A stretch of DNA of 64,000 nt from Kondoa malvinella. Taxonomy: Eukaryota > Basidiomycota > Agaricostilbomycetes > Agaricostilbales > Kondoaceae. The stretch spans positions 310,001 through 374,000 of the forward strand of contig BCIM01000011.1 in assembly GCA_039545315.1 (NCBI GenBank), read 5' to 3'. Below the pieces are notes generated by a model. That model did not search any database and had not been told where the DNA came from. It saw only the letters and a list, made by a program, of their open reading frames with translations. The position numbers were made by a program, and so were the translations under genes. Of this stretch, positions 19,406 through 31,342 are shown piece after piece; the first letter of the stretch is position 1; each line of letters opens with the position of its first letter.

Positions 19406-22057
19406 ATGGACATAATGTCGGAATCTCAGCGTACAGCGCTACTGGAGCTGGTAGAAGGGCTGGCTTCTTTCTGCAATCGCAACAGGCGCAACATTGCCTT
19501 GAGATATTTGGATGTGCCGTCTCCAGCTGAGAACGCGGATTATTATGCAAGGGTGCCCTCGCCGAGGAGCATCAATACTGTCAAAGTGAGACCATTCTCT
19601 GCTCGGACAGAAGAGACAGGCTGATTGACGAAATCATCAGGCAGCGTATGTCGCTCTGTCTGGCAGGTGCTGGGGTGTGCGTCTTTTAACATATGGATCG
19701 TACAGGCTGCAAGAACAGCAATACACGTCAATTCAGCAGGTCTTTACTGATCTCAAGCTTGTCTTCCTTAACGGACAGGAATACCACAACAAGTCGTCGG
19801 AAGGTGTGCAGCCTTTACGAGAGACAGTCTATCTCTGATCAGTTATTGAACGGTTGACAGTATGGCGAGATGCAGATCGTCTGTATACAGCCATCAACGA
19901 GCTATGGGATGTGCATGAAAAAGTCCTCGGTCCCGTCAACGCCATGCAGGAACCAGAACGACACGAAGACACGAACTCGAAATCCAGCCCTCGCAAGCAT
20001 CGTGTGGCAGGCTACTCGCATCCTGAGACGGACGCCATTCACTCGAATTATATTTCAAACGGCATGTTCGCCAACCCAGATGCTGGCCCAGCAGACAACC
20101 CAAACCCATCTGGTCTCATGACTACGACCATGGACGATGTGCCTCCTCCACCCGCGCATGATCTGACTGCGCTGTTACAGATGGCGCAGGAAGGATCTGC
20201 CGGCTTGATACCGCAACCGAGTGAACCGGTTTACCCCGTGATAGCAGACTATGCTGGCTCTCCTCCTTCCGTTCTATCTCCTGGTATCGCTACTGTTTCA
20301 GCTACACCTCGACCGAGCAAAGGCAAAGGCCGAGCGGAAACGAAACGAAACCTTCGCAGCAACAGTGCAGGCAGCGAAGACGAGATAGTGGAAGAGAAAA
20401 AGGGCAAGAAGGAAGATCGCTATCCAGATGAAGATCCAGGATGGCTGCAACCCGTTTCTGGTTACCCTCAAGCTCAAGTCTTGATGAACCTCTTTCAGAA
20501 GATCAAAGGTGCCCGAGATCCTCAAACAGGTAGAAGTTACTGTGCCTGTCTGCTTCGTCATCCACCCAGCAACAATTTCCCAGACTTCTATAGCAAGATT
20601 CGCGATCCCGTTACGCTAGAAATAGTGGAAGCTAGACTCCTGGGACAACAATACCACCACCCGCAGCAATTCGACCGTGATGTAACCAAAATGTTCAGCG
20701 ATGCGCGAAGATGGCTCAATCCAAGCAGAAACGAAATCCAATACGGCGATGTATTGACTTTGCAAAAGATATATCAAGATGCAAGTCGACTCGACGGAGT
20801 CACGTCACCTGAACCTGTTGTTCGAAGTAGGAATGAAGATGGTCTGACAAGGATCAACACGAAAGATCGGATGATTTTGGACAGCATCAACTTCAAAGGC
20901 GAGACGCTCAAAATCGGCGATTGGGTACATTTGTTCAACGAGGGCAATCCGGCCAAGCCTATTATTGCGCAAATCTGGAAGCTGTACAAGAAGAAAGAGT
21001 GGGTGAGCTTGGCTTGCATCTTGATCGTAGCTTAGGTGCGGCCTGCACAGCACTTTGCAAAGAGGGATGAGCGTCATGTGGTATCTTCGGCCAGAAGAAA
21101 CGGTACATCCCATAGCAAAGATGTTCTATGAGAACGAAGTCTTCAAGACGCACACCTATCACGAGCACAACGTGGAAGACTTTATCGAACGGTGCTGTGT
21201 GTACGTCGTCAACATGCCAATCATTGCCCAGGACTTATCCTCGGTTTACAGGATGTACAATACACGATACATTCGCGGTCGACCCAAGTTTCCTATTTGG
21301 CATTCGGAGATGCCGACCTATGTCTGTCAAGATCGATACAAGGACAAGAATACCAGCAAGATCAAGAACTGGTTCGTGCAACTTATGTGTGCTGGGTCCC
21401 ATCTAAGCTTTGGAACAGGACGTCCTGCATACCGGAAGATATCAGAGCGGCAGACGGCAATGCTGAGCTTGACCTGTTCCCTACACCGATGAATCCGATC
21501 AAAGTCAGATCGCCCTTTGCTCCAGCAGAAACACCAGCAGAACAAAGACGAGCTGTACGTGTCGCGCACTTTTGCCGCGGAGAAGGCTCTAACGTGTGTG
21601 ACTTTGTACAGGCTGCCATCAAGAAAGCTCCATCATCAGCTGCTTTGCCACAACAGGTCCAGTCTATGTCTCGGGCTCAAGGTGCATCGCCGTTACAAGT
21701 GTATGCAGCCACTGGTCCAAGTCAGCTTTACACTCAAGGCACGCGACCGATCGAAATTGCTGCAGAGGGTGATCAATTCTATCCTTTATCTGATGAACTA
21801 GGTGCAACGGGTCTCTTTTGCTTGTACGCAAGCTAATAGAACCTTATGTTGGCACAGCTTCGAAATTCCGATGCGATCCATCAACAGGCGATTTACTTTG
21901 GTTCAGCGCACCACCTGCACCGATGCCTCAACCACCGCGCAGACCTGTTCATTCGCTCGCGTACCTCGAATACCTTGCTCAACGAGGTGAATTACCGCAA
22001 TACAGCAATGAAATCGCGCTGGGCTGGAAGAGATCAGGCGAAGTATTGGAGCGCTGA
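19406..22057 (+). CDS. RSC1/RSC2-like double-bromodomain BAH protein
   Basis: Chromatin-remodelling subunit of the RSC/PBAF type. The start MDIMSESQRTALLELVEGLA is at 19406. Bromodomain 1 runs from there through YYARVPSPRSINTVK, a 5-base micro-exon, and LQEQQYTSIQQVFTDLKLVF. A linker with a PRPSKGKGR basic patch follows. Bromodomain 2 includes NNFPDFYSKIRDPVTLEIV and FDRDVTKMFSDARRWLNP. The BAH domain begins LKIGDWVHLFNEG, and introns (GTGGGT...CACAG; GTACGT...TTTACAG; GTTCGT...AACAG) restore MSVMWYLRPEETVH, ERCCV-MYNTRYIRGRP and IKNW-TSCIPED, all at the spacing of Rsc1/2. A proline-rich end finishes GEVLER at 22057. The choice between RSC1 and RSC2 cannot be made. Confidence 0.92.
19641..19645 (+). 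other. Candidate 5-base micro-exon in bromodomain 1
   Basis: Flanked by introns 19586-19640 (GTGAGA...ATCAG) and 19646-19705 (GTATGT...TACAG). It codes Ala and two bases of the next Ala, joining INTVK to ALQEQQYTS with exactly bromodomain spacing. A 26-base alternative exon with a weaker donor (GTGCTG) also keeps frame but inserts six extra residues. Confidence 0.5.
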
Positions 22058-22180
22058 GTGGCAAGTATGAACAACAAGGGTGTACCTGAGCTGTATTTAA
22101 GGGAACAAGGTAGCGGAAAGTTATTGGCATCACGTCACAATATTTTTGGCATAGGCTGCTTGCTCTCGATCTACCATATC

Positions 22181-22940
22181 ATGTCTTTCGCACTCACTCG
22201 TCGTTTAGCACTCGGGTTAGTCGCGAACGCAAGGCTCCTGCATTGACTGATCATAGTGACAGCTCGAGGCAATTGCCCGCGGCCACTTCTGTTCGCGCCT
22301 TGTCCATCTCTTCCATCCAAAGGGTATGCAATCTTCAGCCTCTGCACTATACTGGTACTCAGCTTGTGTGTTGGAACATAACAGGAGAAGCTAGGCGAAA
22401 AGACGACCAGCACAGGAAGTGGAACGACTGGCGTCGCCGATAAAGCCAACAAGAATGCTGGTGTAGGTGCTGTATTGATCATACCAGACTCTGCTGACAG
22501 GGTGTATAGGACAAGATCAAGAGCGGCAGTCAGTGCAATCGCGCCAGTGCAAATAGTAGCTGACTTGTGCATCTTTGCCGATAGTTGAGACCCTCGAGAA
22601 CGTCAAGGACACTGTTGTTGGCGTAAGTGTTTCGTCATAGCTCAAAGTCATCCATCTGATGAGCTATAACAGGTGTTCAGCGATGCTACAGGGGAAACAG
22701 TCAAGATGTGCGTGTGAAAGGGTCGCGCAATCACCTTTACGCTGATGCTTGTGCTACACAGTAAGGACTCCATAAAGGCTCAAACAGCTGATGCGGCTGC
22801 AAAGAGCAGCAAGACCACTCCTGAGCAGGTGAGGACACTTTACTGCTAGAAGGTTATCTTCTAAAAGAGACTTGAAAACTCAGACTGCCGAAGCTGTCAA
22901 GGCTCGCGATGAGGCCAACAAGAAGTTGGACAAGGTCTAA
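22181..22940 (+). CDS. LEA-like amphipathic-helix protein, possibly mitochondrial
   Basis: Six or seven short exons join in frame. The start MSFALTRRLALG at 22181 is joined to SRQLPAATSVRALSIS, which resembles a mitochondrial presequence: many Arg and Ser, no acidic residues. After it come EKLGEKTTSTGSGTTGVADKA, then ETLENVKDTVVG, VFSDATGETVK, KDSIKAQTADAAAKSSK and TAEAVKARDEANKKLDKV, stopping at 22940. The repeated Lys/Ala/Asp/Thr amphipathic helices are typical of group-3 LEA-like proteins that protect membranes and proteins during drying. The family assignment rests on composition, not on a strict motif. Confidence 0.65.
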
Positions 22941-23162
22941 GGTCTGTAGACAAGTCTGCATATTAGCTATTGGCTGATGTGCCGATAGTAAGTGAGACGT
23001 TGTAGCGCAAGGTGCGAGGTGCGAGGCCCGTATTTATAGATTGCAATACTATACACTGTTACATAACACTACTACAACCAGCTATCGTTGCTTACAGATT
23101 GTGAACGACGCGCGACATTCACTTCGTGTCTTCAGCTTGACCTTGCACCAAGACGTTCAATC

Positions 23163-25540
23163 ATGTCTGCGTTCGGCGGGATGGCGCACACAAATGGCAG
23201 CAGCAGCAGCAATTCGTCTCAACTAAAAGCGCTCAACAGCTTGCGAGACCACGCCGTGCATTCCCTCACAAACATGCTCAACCTCAATTCGAACAGCTCA
23301 TCGTCTACCACTCTGCCAACTTGGAAAGTTCTGATACTCGATTCTCGAGCTCAAGATGTGCTAGCGACGACACTGCGAGTTCAAGATTTGCGAGATAACG
23401 GAGTGACCTTACACATGCAACTACACTCTGACCGCCCTGCTTTGCCTGACGTTCCAGCTGTCTACTTTATCTCACCAACGAGCGAAAACGTCAAACGCGT
23501 AGCTGAAGACTTGGGCAAATCGCTCTACGAAGCAACCTACGTCAACTTCACTTCACCTCTACCGCGTTCGCTCTTGGAAGAATTCGCCCATTTAGTAGCA
23601 ACAAACGGTTCCGTCTCGTCAATAGAACAAGTCTTTGATCAATACCTTGATTTCGTCGTGCTTGAACCTTTTCTTTTCTCCCTTTCGCCTTCCCCTTCAG
23701 CAAGCAAAGAAACACCTCGAACGACGTACGAGCTTTTGCATTCGTCTAAATCAAAAGAGGAAGATATAGATGGGATAGTGGATCGCGTTGCAGGAGGGTT
23801 GTTCAGCGTCTTGGCTACTCTCGGTCAATTACCTATCATCCGTTGTCCGAGAGGGAATGCAGCGGAAATGGTTGCTCGGAAATTAGATAGCAGGTTGAGA
23901 GATCATGTGGCTTCGAAAGGAGGGAACTTGTTCAGTGGGAACAACGAGAGTGGATTCCAGAGACCGGTCTTGATCATCTTGGATCGGAATATCGATTTGG
24001 TACCGATGCTTTCGCATTCTTGGACGTACCAAGCGCTGGTCAATGATGTGCTGGAAATGAAGTTGAATCGGATCACTGTCCAGGTGCGCTCTTCTACTGA
24101 TTACTCGGGATGTACTTATTTATTACGATACTGTGCCACAGGCTCCGGAAGGCGGCAAGTTGGAAAAGAAGTCATACGACTTGGATGCAAAGGATTTCTT
24201 CTGGGCAAACAATGCTGCTAGCCCTTTCCCGCAAGTAGCAGAAGAGATTGATTCCGAACTGACAAAGTACGTACAGTGCATCACTACTCAGCTTTGCGCT
24301 GATAGAAGCGTGCACATCTTACGTACAGATATAAATCCGATGCAGCAGAGATCACCAAGTCAACAGGAATTGGCGATATCAGCGATGTCAGCCAAATGTG
24401 AGTTTGGTGTTGCCAAGAGATCTGCATCTTTGCTTAAAGTCGTTGCTCATAGCGATGTCGGATCAAACGCTGCTCATCTGAAAGCCGCCATCACCGCCCT
24501 GCCTGAACTGCAAGCGCGAAAATCTACCCTCGATGCACATATGAACATTGCTTCTGCTCTACTTGAGGGCATCAAGAACCGTGGGTTAGATACGCTGTAT
24601 GAGACGGAAGAGACTATCGCTCGTCAAGTGAGTAGTGACCAGTCTAACTCGCCGTGAGATGGTTCTGATTCCCTCGATACCAGACAAAAGCAACTATTCT
24701 GGAAGCGCTACGGGATACGACACATCCAGATGGCGATCCCGAAGACAAGCTCCGTCTGTTGATGTGCTACTATCTATCAGTAGCGGACAATGCAATCTCC
24801 AGCCCGGACTTGACCGAATTCGAGCGGGCGCTGAAGGAGACAGGCGTGAATCTCGCGCCCTGGGAGTATGTCAAGAAGTTCGTCTTTTGCTTTATTCTGC
24901 ACGATGTGTGCTGATAAGAGTTGTGGCCGCACAGGACGAGGGAGATCTCGAGAATGTCAGCTTACACAACCACGGCAACCGCACCACCTGCTGCTTCGGC
25001 TGGTACCGAGCTTTTCCGTGGTCTCAACTCTCTAAGTAGCAGAGTGAGTCCTCTTTTTTTCACGCTCGTAGAATTGGGCTGATCGGACTCTAGCTCACGG
25101 ATCGGCTGAAAGAAAATGGTGTAGGCTTTGACAACTTGTTACAAGGCGTCAAGAACTTCCTTCCAGCACACAAGAGTCTACCCATCACTCGTCTAGTAGA
25201 AGCCATCATGGATCCTTCGGCTGCTTCTACCCAAGCATTACATGATACGGAAGATTACCTCAATTTTGACCCACGTTCTGGTCGGTCGAGAGGAGCAGCG
25301 TCAGGCGCAGCGAGCAAGACGAAAATGACCTTTTCCGATGCGCTGGTATTCGTTGTAGGCGGTGGGGGATATGTTGAGTATTCAGACTTGTTGGAACTGG
25401 CAAGCAGATCGACGACTGCGCAAGGGAATGCAGGGTACACAACTGGACCGGGCAAGAAGCGCATCACGTATGGCAGCACAGAGGTTCTGCAGCCAAAGGA
25501 GTTTTTGAGGTCGCTGGCGAATCTGACTACACAGGAATAA
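23163..25540 (+). CDS. SLY1: SLY1, Sec1/Munc18 protein of ER-Golgi transport
   Basis: SM protein that binds the Sed5/Ufe1 syntaxins in ER-Golgi fusion. The start MSAFGGMAHTNG is at 23163. Domain 1 has LPTWKVLILDSRAQDVL, then VTLHMQLHSDRPALPDVPAVYF. Then come VLEPFLFSL, RPVLIILDRNIDLVPMLSHSWTYQALVNDVL, and across an intron APEGGKLEKKSYDLDAKDFFW, all characteristic of Sly1/SCFD1. Later exons give LLEGIKNRGLDTLYETEE and the end block FVVGGGGYVEYSDLLELA, stopping at 25540. Length and order fit the family; about six introns. Confidence 0.93.
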
Positions 25541-25628
25541 TCATTGTAATGCTTAGACTATAATGCATGGATATTCAAAAGCCCCTCAGTGGGTGTTGTA
25601 CAAAGTTGCTAGAACATATTGTGGCCAT

Positions 25629-27772
25629 TTATGGGAATTGCATGAAGGCCGTTTCGCCACTTCCTTGATGGCCTATATGCTCAGCGACGGCAAAAGCCTG
25701 CTCGTATATTTGCTGAAGAGATGCTTTCGATCCTCGGCCTTGCGAGACTGAACGGTCCATATGAGGCGAGACTCATACACATCGGCAAGCACTCACCTAG
25801 AAGCTCAGCGTTCACCCTCTCAGCCAGTCTTTCTCTGTCGCCGTGCGGGTCCATCACCAGTACCCGTATATTCTCATCCGCCTTTCTTGGATCACTATAA
25901 GCCAGCAGACTCGACAACCGCAACAACCCTTGCTTGGCTTCCTTCGATTTACTATACGTCGCATGCAGTTGCTGACCCAGCGTAATGGCTTCTTCAAACA
26001 ACGCATCTTCATCGACATCCATCAAGCTCTGCTCCGCTTGCTTCTGCCGCTTCCGCGCTGCCGCTTCTGAAGCACCCGGGTCTCTCCTATACAACTCACT
26101 GTTGGCCTTTTCTTCTTCTTCGCTGAACGGTTTCTGATCCGTAAGGATTCTCCAATGCAGGTCTCTATAATCTTCAAGATTGCGCGCCATGATTTGGATC
26201 ATAATTTCTACATATTGCCGGCATAGTAATTGGAAAGTGATGCTCTTTTCTGCTGCCTCTATTGATTCGTCTCGGACTGCTTCAGGAAAAGTGGATTGAA
26301 TGGCTTCCAGTGCTGAGAGAGCTTTACCGGCTCGAATCAATTCGAGTATGCGTTGGCGAGAAAGCATTGATTCCTTCTCTTCGTCGGACAGTGCTGGAGA
26401 TGTGGAAAAGGATGATGCAAGGTCAGTGAGACTCTCCCTTCGCGCTGCTGATTCTTGCGCGAAAGCGAGAGAAGAATCGAAATAGCCTTGGTGAAACAGA
26501 TAAGCCGATATGATCTGGGACAAAGTCGAGCTGGAATCTTGATGTGCTTCGTTCTTGTCTTCTAATGTAGCGTCGCTGACTTGTGCAGCATCTTCGTCGT
26601 TCAGATACACTGGAGGTATAGGACCTTCTAGTATGCGCGACATGGATGATTGCGCTTGAACGGTAGCAAAGTGATCTATGTCGAAGCGGAAATCGGTTGC
26701 GCCAAAATTCACTTTTACGACTTCGCCAGGCGTGCGCAAGCCAACAGATGGGTAGAGTCCTCCTTTAAGGTTGTTGAAGCAGAAGCCTGGTGATACTTTA
26801 GCATCTTCTAATGTATACTATAGATATGAGGCATACCTATTAGTACGCCATTCTTGGTAAAGAATGCCTTCTTTTGCGTCCAGTCAATACCGCAACCAAT
26901 GACATCGTCGGTAGTGAAGGTAGGTCCAAAATGCTGGCCAACTCCACTGCCAGTGAAGCTGTTTCCATCGTCACCATGATAGCCGTACGAATTGGTTTCC
27001 CAGCCTGTGGGTCGCGATCCTCGGTAAGCATGAAAGTGCGAAGATCGAGATCACACGTACCGGGTAAGCGAGTCAACGCGACTCTTTCACTCGAGAATCC
27101 CAGACCGATAAAGCCTAACTGTCCTTTACTGACTATTGTCACTTCAAAGTAATACACCCCACATTGCGGTGGAATAGGTTGATCCGCTTTCACAGCCGCT
27201 GCGTCGTTCTCTCCGTTCCTCCCTGTGCCACGGAACGAGACAGTGAGACCATTGGCGGTCATTTCCAATCTGTCGCAGCATCGCTTCGAATCCCAGCGAG
27301 TGGGTATTCGCCAATGATCTCTAGAATCTTGCGTGGACAAGTTGTTGGTAAAGAAAGAGTGCTTGAGGTAGGAAGGTAGAGGGAAGGTAGAATCTACTTT
27401 GTGATAATGATCAATCTCGATGTCTGCCATCTTTGCTGTAGGTCGAGCTTGTATGCCTATCAAGCCTGTATTCCTAGCCGCTGAAGCTCTATTTCGAGGT
27501 AGATTGACAGCGCGGTTCAAGACTTCTGATGATCTGTTGGCAGTCGAAGCGGACAATGTTGGATTCGTATGCAACGTTTCTGATGGATCTGTAGTGACTG
27601 TAGGTTCAGAAGGACGAGATCGACCGAGTAGTGCAGCGAGTAGAGCTCCAGGGCCGTGTTCGATCTCTTCCACTGCTGCGAAATCTTCTTGAGGCATTCG
27701 GGCGCACGTCAACAGGTCATGTGGAGCTTGCTGTTGGACCAAGATATACCAGTGAGGCAAGGTATGTTCCAA
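25629..27772 (-). CDS. RanBPM/Gid1 (VID30)-like SPRY-LisH-CTLH protein
   Basis: Likely subunit of the GID/CTLH ubiquitin ligase. The SPRY domain runs from LPSYLKHSFFTNNLS through TVSFRGTGRNGEND and GVYYFEVTIVSKGQLGFIGLGF. An intron leads to YGYHGDDGNSFTGSG and GCGIDWTQKKAFFTKNGVL. LisH follows at ISAYLFHQGYFDSSLAFAQE, then CTLH/CRA with RQRILELIRAGKALSALE and CRQYVEIM. A last intron (GTGAGT...TTCAG) joins NAELL to a final exon ending at 25629. The start is not settled: an in-frame region upstream of 27772 could be coding, and MPQEDFAAVEEIE at about 27697 is another candidate. Confidence 0.88.
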
Positions 27773-28237
27773 GGAAGCAGCAATGGTATCAATAACGGTC
27801 GGTAGTGAGTGTACAAGAGGGGTGTCTCAGGCTTGCTCGCCAGGTCTGAATGCTAGGCAGGTTCCGTTCATTGTACTCTTTACCATACACAAGCTTGTCG
27901 TCTCGCCGAAATCAGAAAGTTCCCTGCCCTTGAATCTGCCCATCTTCAATGAAAGACGACCTGCCAATGACTCTGCTCCTCCTGCCCAATCAACTTCTCC
28001 ATGATTTCGGTGTGAGCTTCCAAGTGGATCACAGCTCCAGGTGTCTTGTTATCGTCTGTACGCTCATCAATGTAGTAGAAGCTATTAATCATCAGACCAG
28101 GACCTAAGGTATGGCAGCGAAAGAAGTACCGAGCACCATCTTTGGTCAGAGGAGAGATGGACCCTGCGTGCATCAAATTGGCTGAACCAGACTTTAAGCG
28201 AGCTGGGTGAAAGCGATCAGGTTGTTTGTGCGGTAGA
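27773..28237. other. Intergenic with a possible short minus-strand exon
   Basis: Between the Gid1-like gene and the second dynein light chain. A minus-strand frame from about 28171 to 27946 (MHAGSISPLTKDGARYFFR to the end) looks protein-like but has no recognised family and starts close to the breakpoint of the inverted duplication. It may be the remnant of a gene interrupted there, or chance. Otherwise only promoter sequence is expected. Confidence 0.35.
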
Positions 28238-28815
28238 TCATTTGCTAGGGTCTTGAACGACAACGAGGATGTAGCTGGGATCTGCAGCAGTAATCAGACA
28301 GTATCTTAGCAACATGTGATGGCCGTACCAGGTGTAATAAGCAGCTCATAGCGTTGTAACCTGATCCTCAAGAATCTGACATTTTGCCCTCCTTCGCTGC
28401 TCGTTGTCTCGTCCTCCAGGCCGCTCAAGTCACTCTCGCAATTCTGAACGACTTTCCAACATTTCTCAGCGTATAGATGCGCCGTCGTAGAGTCCTGTTG
28501 CACGGACGAAGCTGTAAATATTGGACCTGTCGAGCGAATGATGCTGCCTGTCGCGCGTTGCAATATCATGACGCCTAGCACAGCTTTTGAATTGGACAAG
28601 CGGGCGAGTGTCGCGTCTAGATCATTGACGGTCGACATGGCGGCATGGAATGAACGACACAAAAATCACAAATGATTGTGGAAGACTTGTCACATCAATC
28701 TATGAGGCGCCAGAGCAGCGTACTGGGATGGCAGCTGCCCTGAATCCTAAACAATCGGCTGTTGCGCGACCAGCTAGTGATATTCGGCGAGCAAGTCCGC
28801 ATGTCTTCTGTACAG
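28192..28815 (-). repeat. Inverted segmental duplication, copy 2 (partner 4588-5220)
   Basis: Reverse-complement match of 4588-5220 with short deletions relative to copy 1 upstream of the light-chain gene. At its inner edge the plus strand still reads ASWVKAIRLFVR and a stop, the last 12 codons of the hydrolase that is complete at copy 1, but here preceded by a stop codon and no hydrolase. Similarity fades at about 28192. Confidence 0.9.
28238..28638 (-). CDS. Dynein light chain roadblock/LC7-type, copy 2
   Basis: Same structure as copy 1: start MSTVNDLDATLARL at 28638, one 47-base intron (28282-28328, GTACGG...CTGCAG), end DPSK and stop at 28238-28240. Differences from copy 1 are conservative or in the linker (QD for EE after SSV, EGG for VEG). 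The intron, the frame and the promoter-proximal 170 bases are preserved, so it is probably expressed. The two copies lie about 23 kb apart in opposite orientation. Confidence 0.9.
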
Positions 28816-28981
28816 CTGCAAAGCACTGTCAGCTCAGCGGCCGTTTCCATATACATCGAAGACCTGTTGATAAACCTCGACTGGAACCCGGCGTAACGTT
28901 TGCAGAGCTCGCGTGATTTGGTATGCTATGAAAATGCTTGCAAGGTATCGAAAATGCTGATATACAAGATGTGTGCGACAA

Positions 28982-29577
28982 TCAATTGTTGAGCCTCCAG
29001 GTCCAACCGCAAGCAGGGCACTTGATAGTCGGTAAGCTAGCTGTCAAAAGTGATGCAGCATTACTCACATCATAAAACACCGTAGCGCCCTCATCCGCTG
29101 ACCGAAGTTGCATAGTATAGAATTGGACTGGATTCTGCTTGCATTTCGGACAGTCTTCATTGATCTATCAGACAGCATTAGCATAGCCAATAAAAGATAG
29201 CGAGCAGATGTACGGTAGCTTTCTTTTGCCCTGCTTCCTCTCCATCTACATCCTTTGCCTGTACGAGTGTCCTCTTCTGCCGTAATGCGGAAGGGAAAGC
29301 ACTAGGCTGCGAGCGAGTAGTGATTACTTGATTTTCGTATGCTGTCCTAGAATTGTCAGGCAAAGCTTTTTCACTTGACTGTTGGACGGAGGCTTACCTG
29401 ATGCTGCTGTCTTCTTTCCACACTGTGTAACTGTATCAGCTGTGTCTGAGCCTGCTAGACGACCAGCGACCCCACCTGTTCGCATGCAATTTGCTCTTCA
29501 TCACCTGGAAGTCCCAATAAATTTCCACAATTACAGAATAGTAAGCTGCCAATCCTGTTTGGTATCGCAGAGGCCAT
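28982..29577 (-). CDS. RPA12: RPA12, RNA polymerase I subunit A12.2
   Basis: Small two-zinc-ribbon subunit for RNA cleavage and termination by Pol I. The start MASAIPNRIGSLLF is at 29577. The N-terminal ribbon reads FCNCGNLLGLPGDEEQIACEQ, and an intron (GTGGGG...ACACAG) joins CGKKTAAS. A second intron reaches AYENQVITTRS, and a third reaches the C-terminal TFIIS-like ribbon INEDCPKCKQNP, QLRSADEGATVFYD, then CPACGWTWRLNN with the stop at 28982. The RSADEG acidic loop is diagnostic. The first ribbon has C-x-C where the family has C-x-x-C, which is odd. Confidence 0.88.
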
Positions 29578-29762
29578 TTGCTGTCTTCTCTCAATAAAGT
29601 TGTGGCCAAGACACAGTTGAAAGGCTCGAGCGCGTTTTTACGTTGCCTCGGTCTTTTGATCTGCAACCGCCTCTCGCTCGCTCACTCGACTTTAAGCGTA
29701 TCCAGTCGCTCTATCCTCTCATTCACACAAGCGGCCTGGTGCTGCTCCCTTCAGGTTTCAAA

Positions 29763-31174
29763 ATGACTTTAACGCGCGCTTCAGCTGCCACATTCCTTTC
29801 GTTGGCTCTTTGCGCGTCTTTCTGCCTGGCGCAGACTGTTTTGGACGACGCTGATCCTCAAATCACATATTCTGGCAATTGGCAACACGATGCATCTGGG
29901 CAAGAGTATCTGAGCTCTGGCACACAGTCAGTGGGATTACAGCGGTGTCGAGAATCTCATCTCATGCTCTACGATCTCTGTGACAGATCATGGACAGACG
30001 ATCCATCAGCCAGTCTAGCCTTTACCTTTGATGGAACAGGTTTCGACCTGTGTGCTGGACTCAAATCCGATAGAGGAACATTTGATTACTCGATTGATGG
30101 CGCGCCAGCTGGATCTGGAACGCAAGCGGGTGACTCGATGGACGAGCAGGCTTGCAGTAATGTCGCTTCAGTCAGGAATTTGGAGTCCGGGTCGCATGAT
30201 GTTGTAGTGACCAACGCCGGAGGAGCTTATGTGAGTCGCCCTGAGGCATTTCTTAGTACTTTACTGAATTATCGGAGTAGCTCGCTTTGGACTCCATCAC
30301 TACTTTTTCCGATGGTCCAGTTTCTGCCTTTTCTGCTCCTAGTAGCTCACCCGAAATGCGAACTCGACCTTCTACAACCCTGTCAATCAGTCTCGACATG
30401 TCTTCGACTATCGGCAAAGCTACTATCTCGCCTGCCAACCGCACAGCTAGAAAGGAAGAGGAGGAATCAAACGGCTCAAAGGCAGCTGTAGTGGGCGGAA
30501 GTGTAGCAGGCGGTATTGTGGCTGCTCTGTTGCTCGGCGTAGCATTCTGGCTCTTCCGTCGTCGTCAAAATGCCGATCGCGATTCCATGCTGTACCCAGA
30601 CAAATTCTCACCTTCAGCTGAAGACTTGGACGAAAAGACTTTTGATTGGAACGAAAAGCGACCTCTGTCCACCGCTGCTGGTCCAGCTGGGGGATTGTCT
30701 CGATCAAACGGTTCATCAAACTTGCACAAACGTCAAATTTCGAAACAAGACAGTCTAGAATCCTTTACTGAAGCTTACCAACCTTCTTCACTCGCTCACC
30801 CGCCCACTGTCGAGCCTTACTACCCAGCACAATTCACTCCAACCCACTCACATCGCAATTCACTCAACAACGCTTACCCTTCCAATCCAATCAATCCCTT
30901 TGTCGCACCTCTACGAACGAAATCAAGCTACGATGACAGATTAGCAGCCGCTTCTGCTTCTTTACCCGATTTTCACTATGAATCATACAACTCCCAATCG
31001 GCGTACAATACTACTCAACCTATCCCGCGAACGTTGCAGATCCCGAAATTGAGAGTCAACAGCGAAGTTTCTGTATATCCTGCAACGGAGAGGGAAAGCG
31101 AGAGGCATAGTGTTGCTTATTCGGGAATGGACGATGATCCTTATGGTGGGTACGATGATGATGATAGAAAGTGA
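29763..31174 (+). CDS. Secreted single-pass membrane protein, basidiomycete type
   Basis: The start MTLTRASAATFLSLALCASFCLAQ is a clear signal peptide. The ectodomain has YSGNWQHDASGQEYLSSGTQ, joined by an intron to SWTDDPSASLAFTFDGTGFDLCAGL and GSHDVVVTNAGGAY, then by a second intron (GTGAGT...GAGTAG) to LALDSITTFSDG. This resembles the beta-sandwich carbohydrate-binding-like ectodomain common in mushroom and smut surface proteins. A Ser/Thr-rich stalk leads to the membrane helix GGSVAGGIVAALLLGVAFWL, then RRRQ and a polar cytoplasmic tail ending at 31174. Function unknown; a cell-surface sensor or adhesion role is inference. Confidence 0.8.
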
Positions 31175-31342
31175 TGTGCTCTACTTTGGTCCTTTGGTTT
31201 GAGGCTTGTCAATGTGCGAATTTGGGTTGCAATGTATACTGTTGTGGGCCTTTCGGTATGAGACGCGACATGTGGTCTTGATTTGAAGCGGTGCTCTTCT
31301 CGCGCGTTCCGATGGCCTTTTTCGAGCGAGTAGTCAAAGTCT

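Noticed and set aside
21003..21065. 28-base intron at the BAH domain
   Set aside because: An ordinary intron with donor GTGGGT and acceptor CACAG gives the correct frame and spacing, so no ultra-short intron is needed.
27946..28263. 105-codon minus-strand frame starting inside the duplication
   Set aside because: Its first third is a shifted frame of duplicated DNA; only the part after about 28171 could be real, and it has no family.
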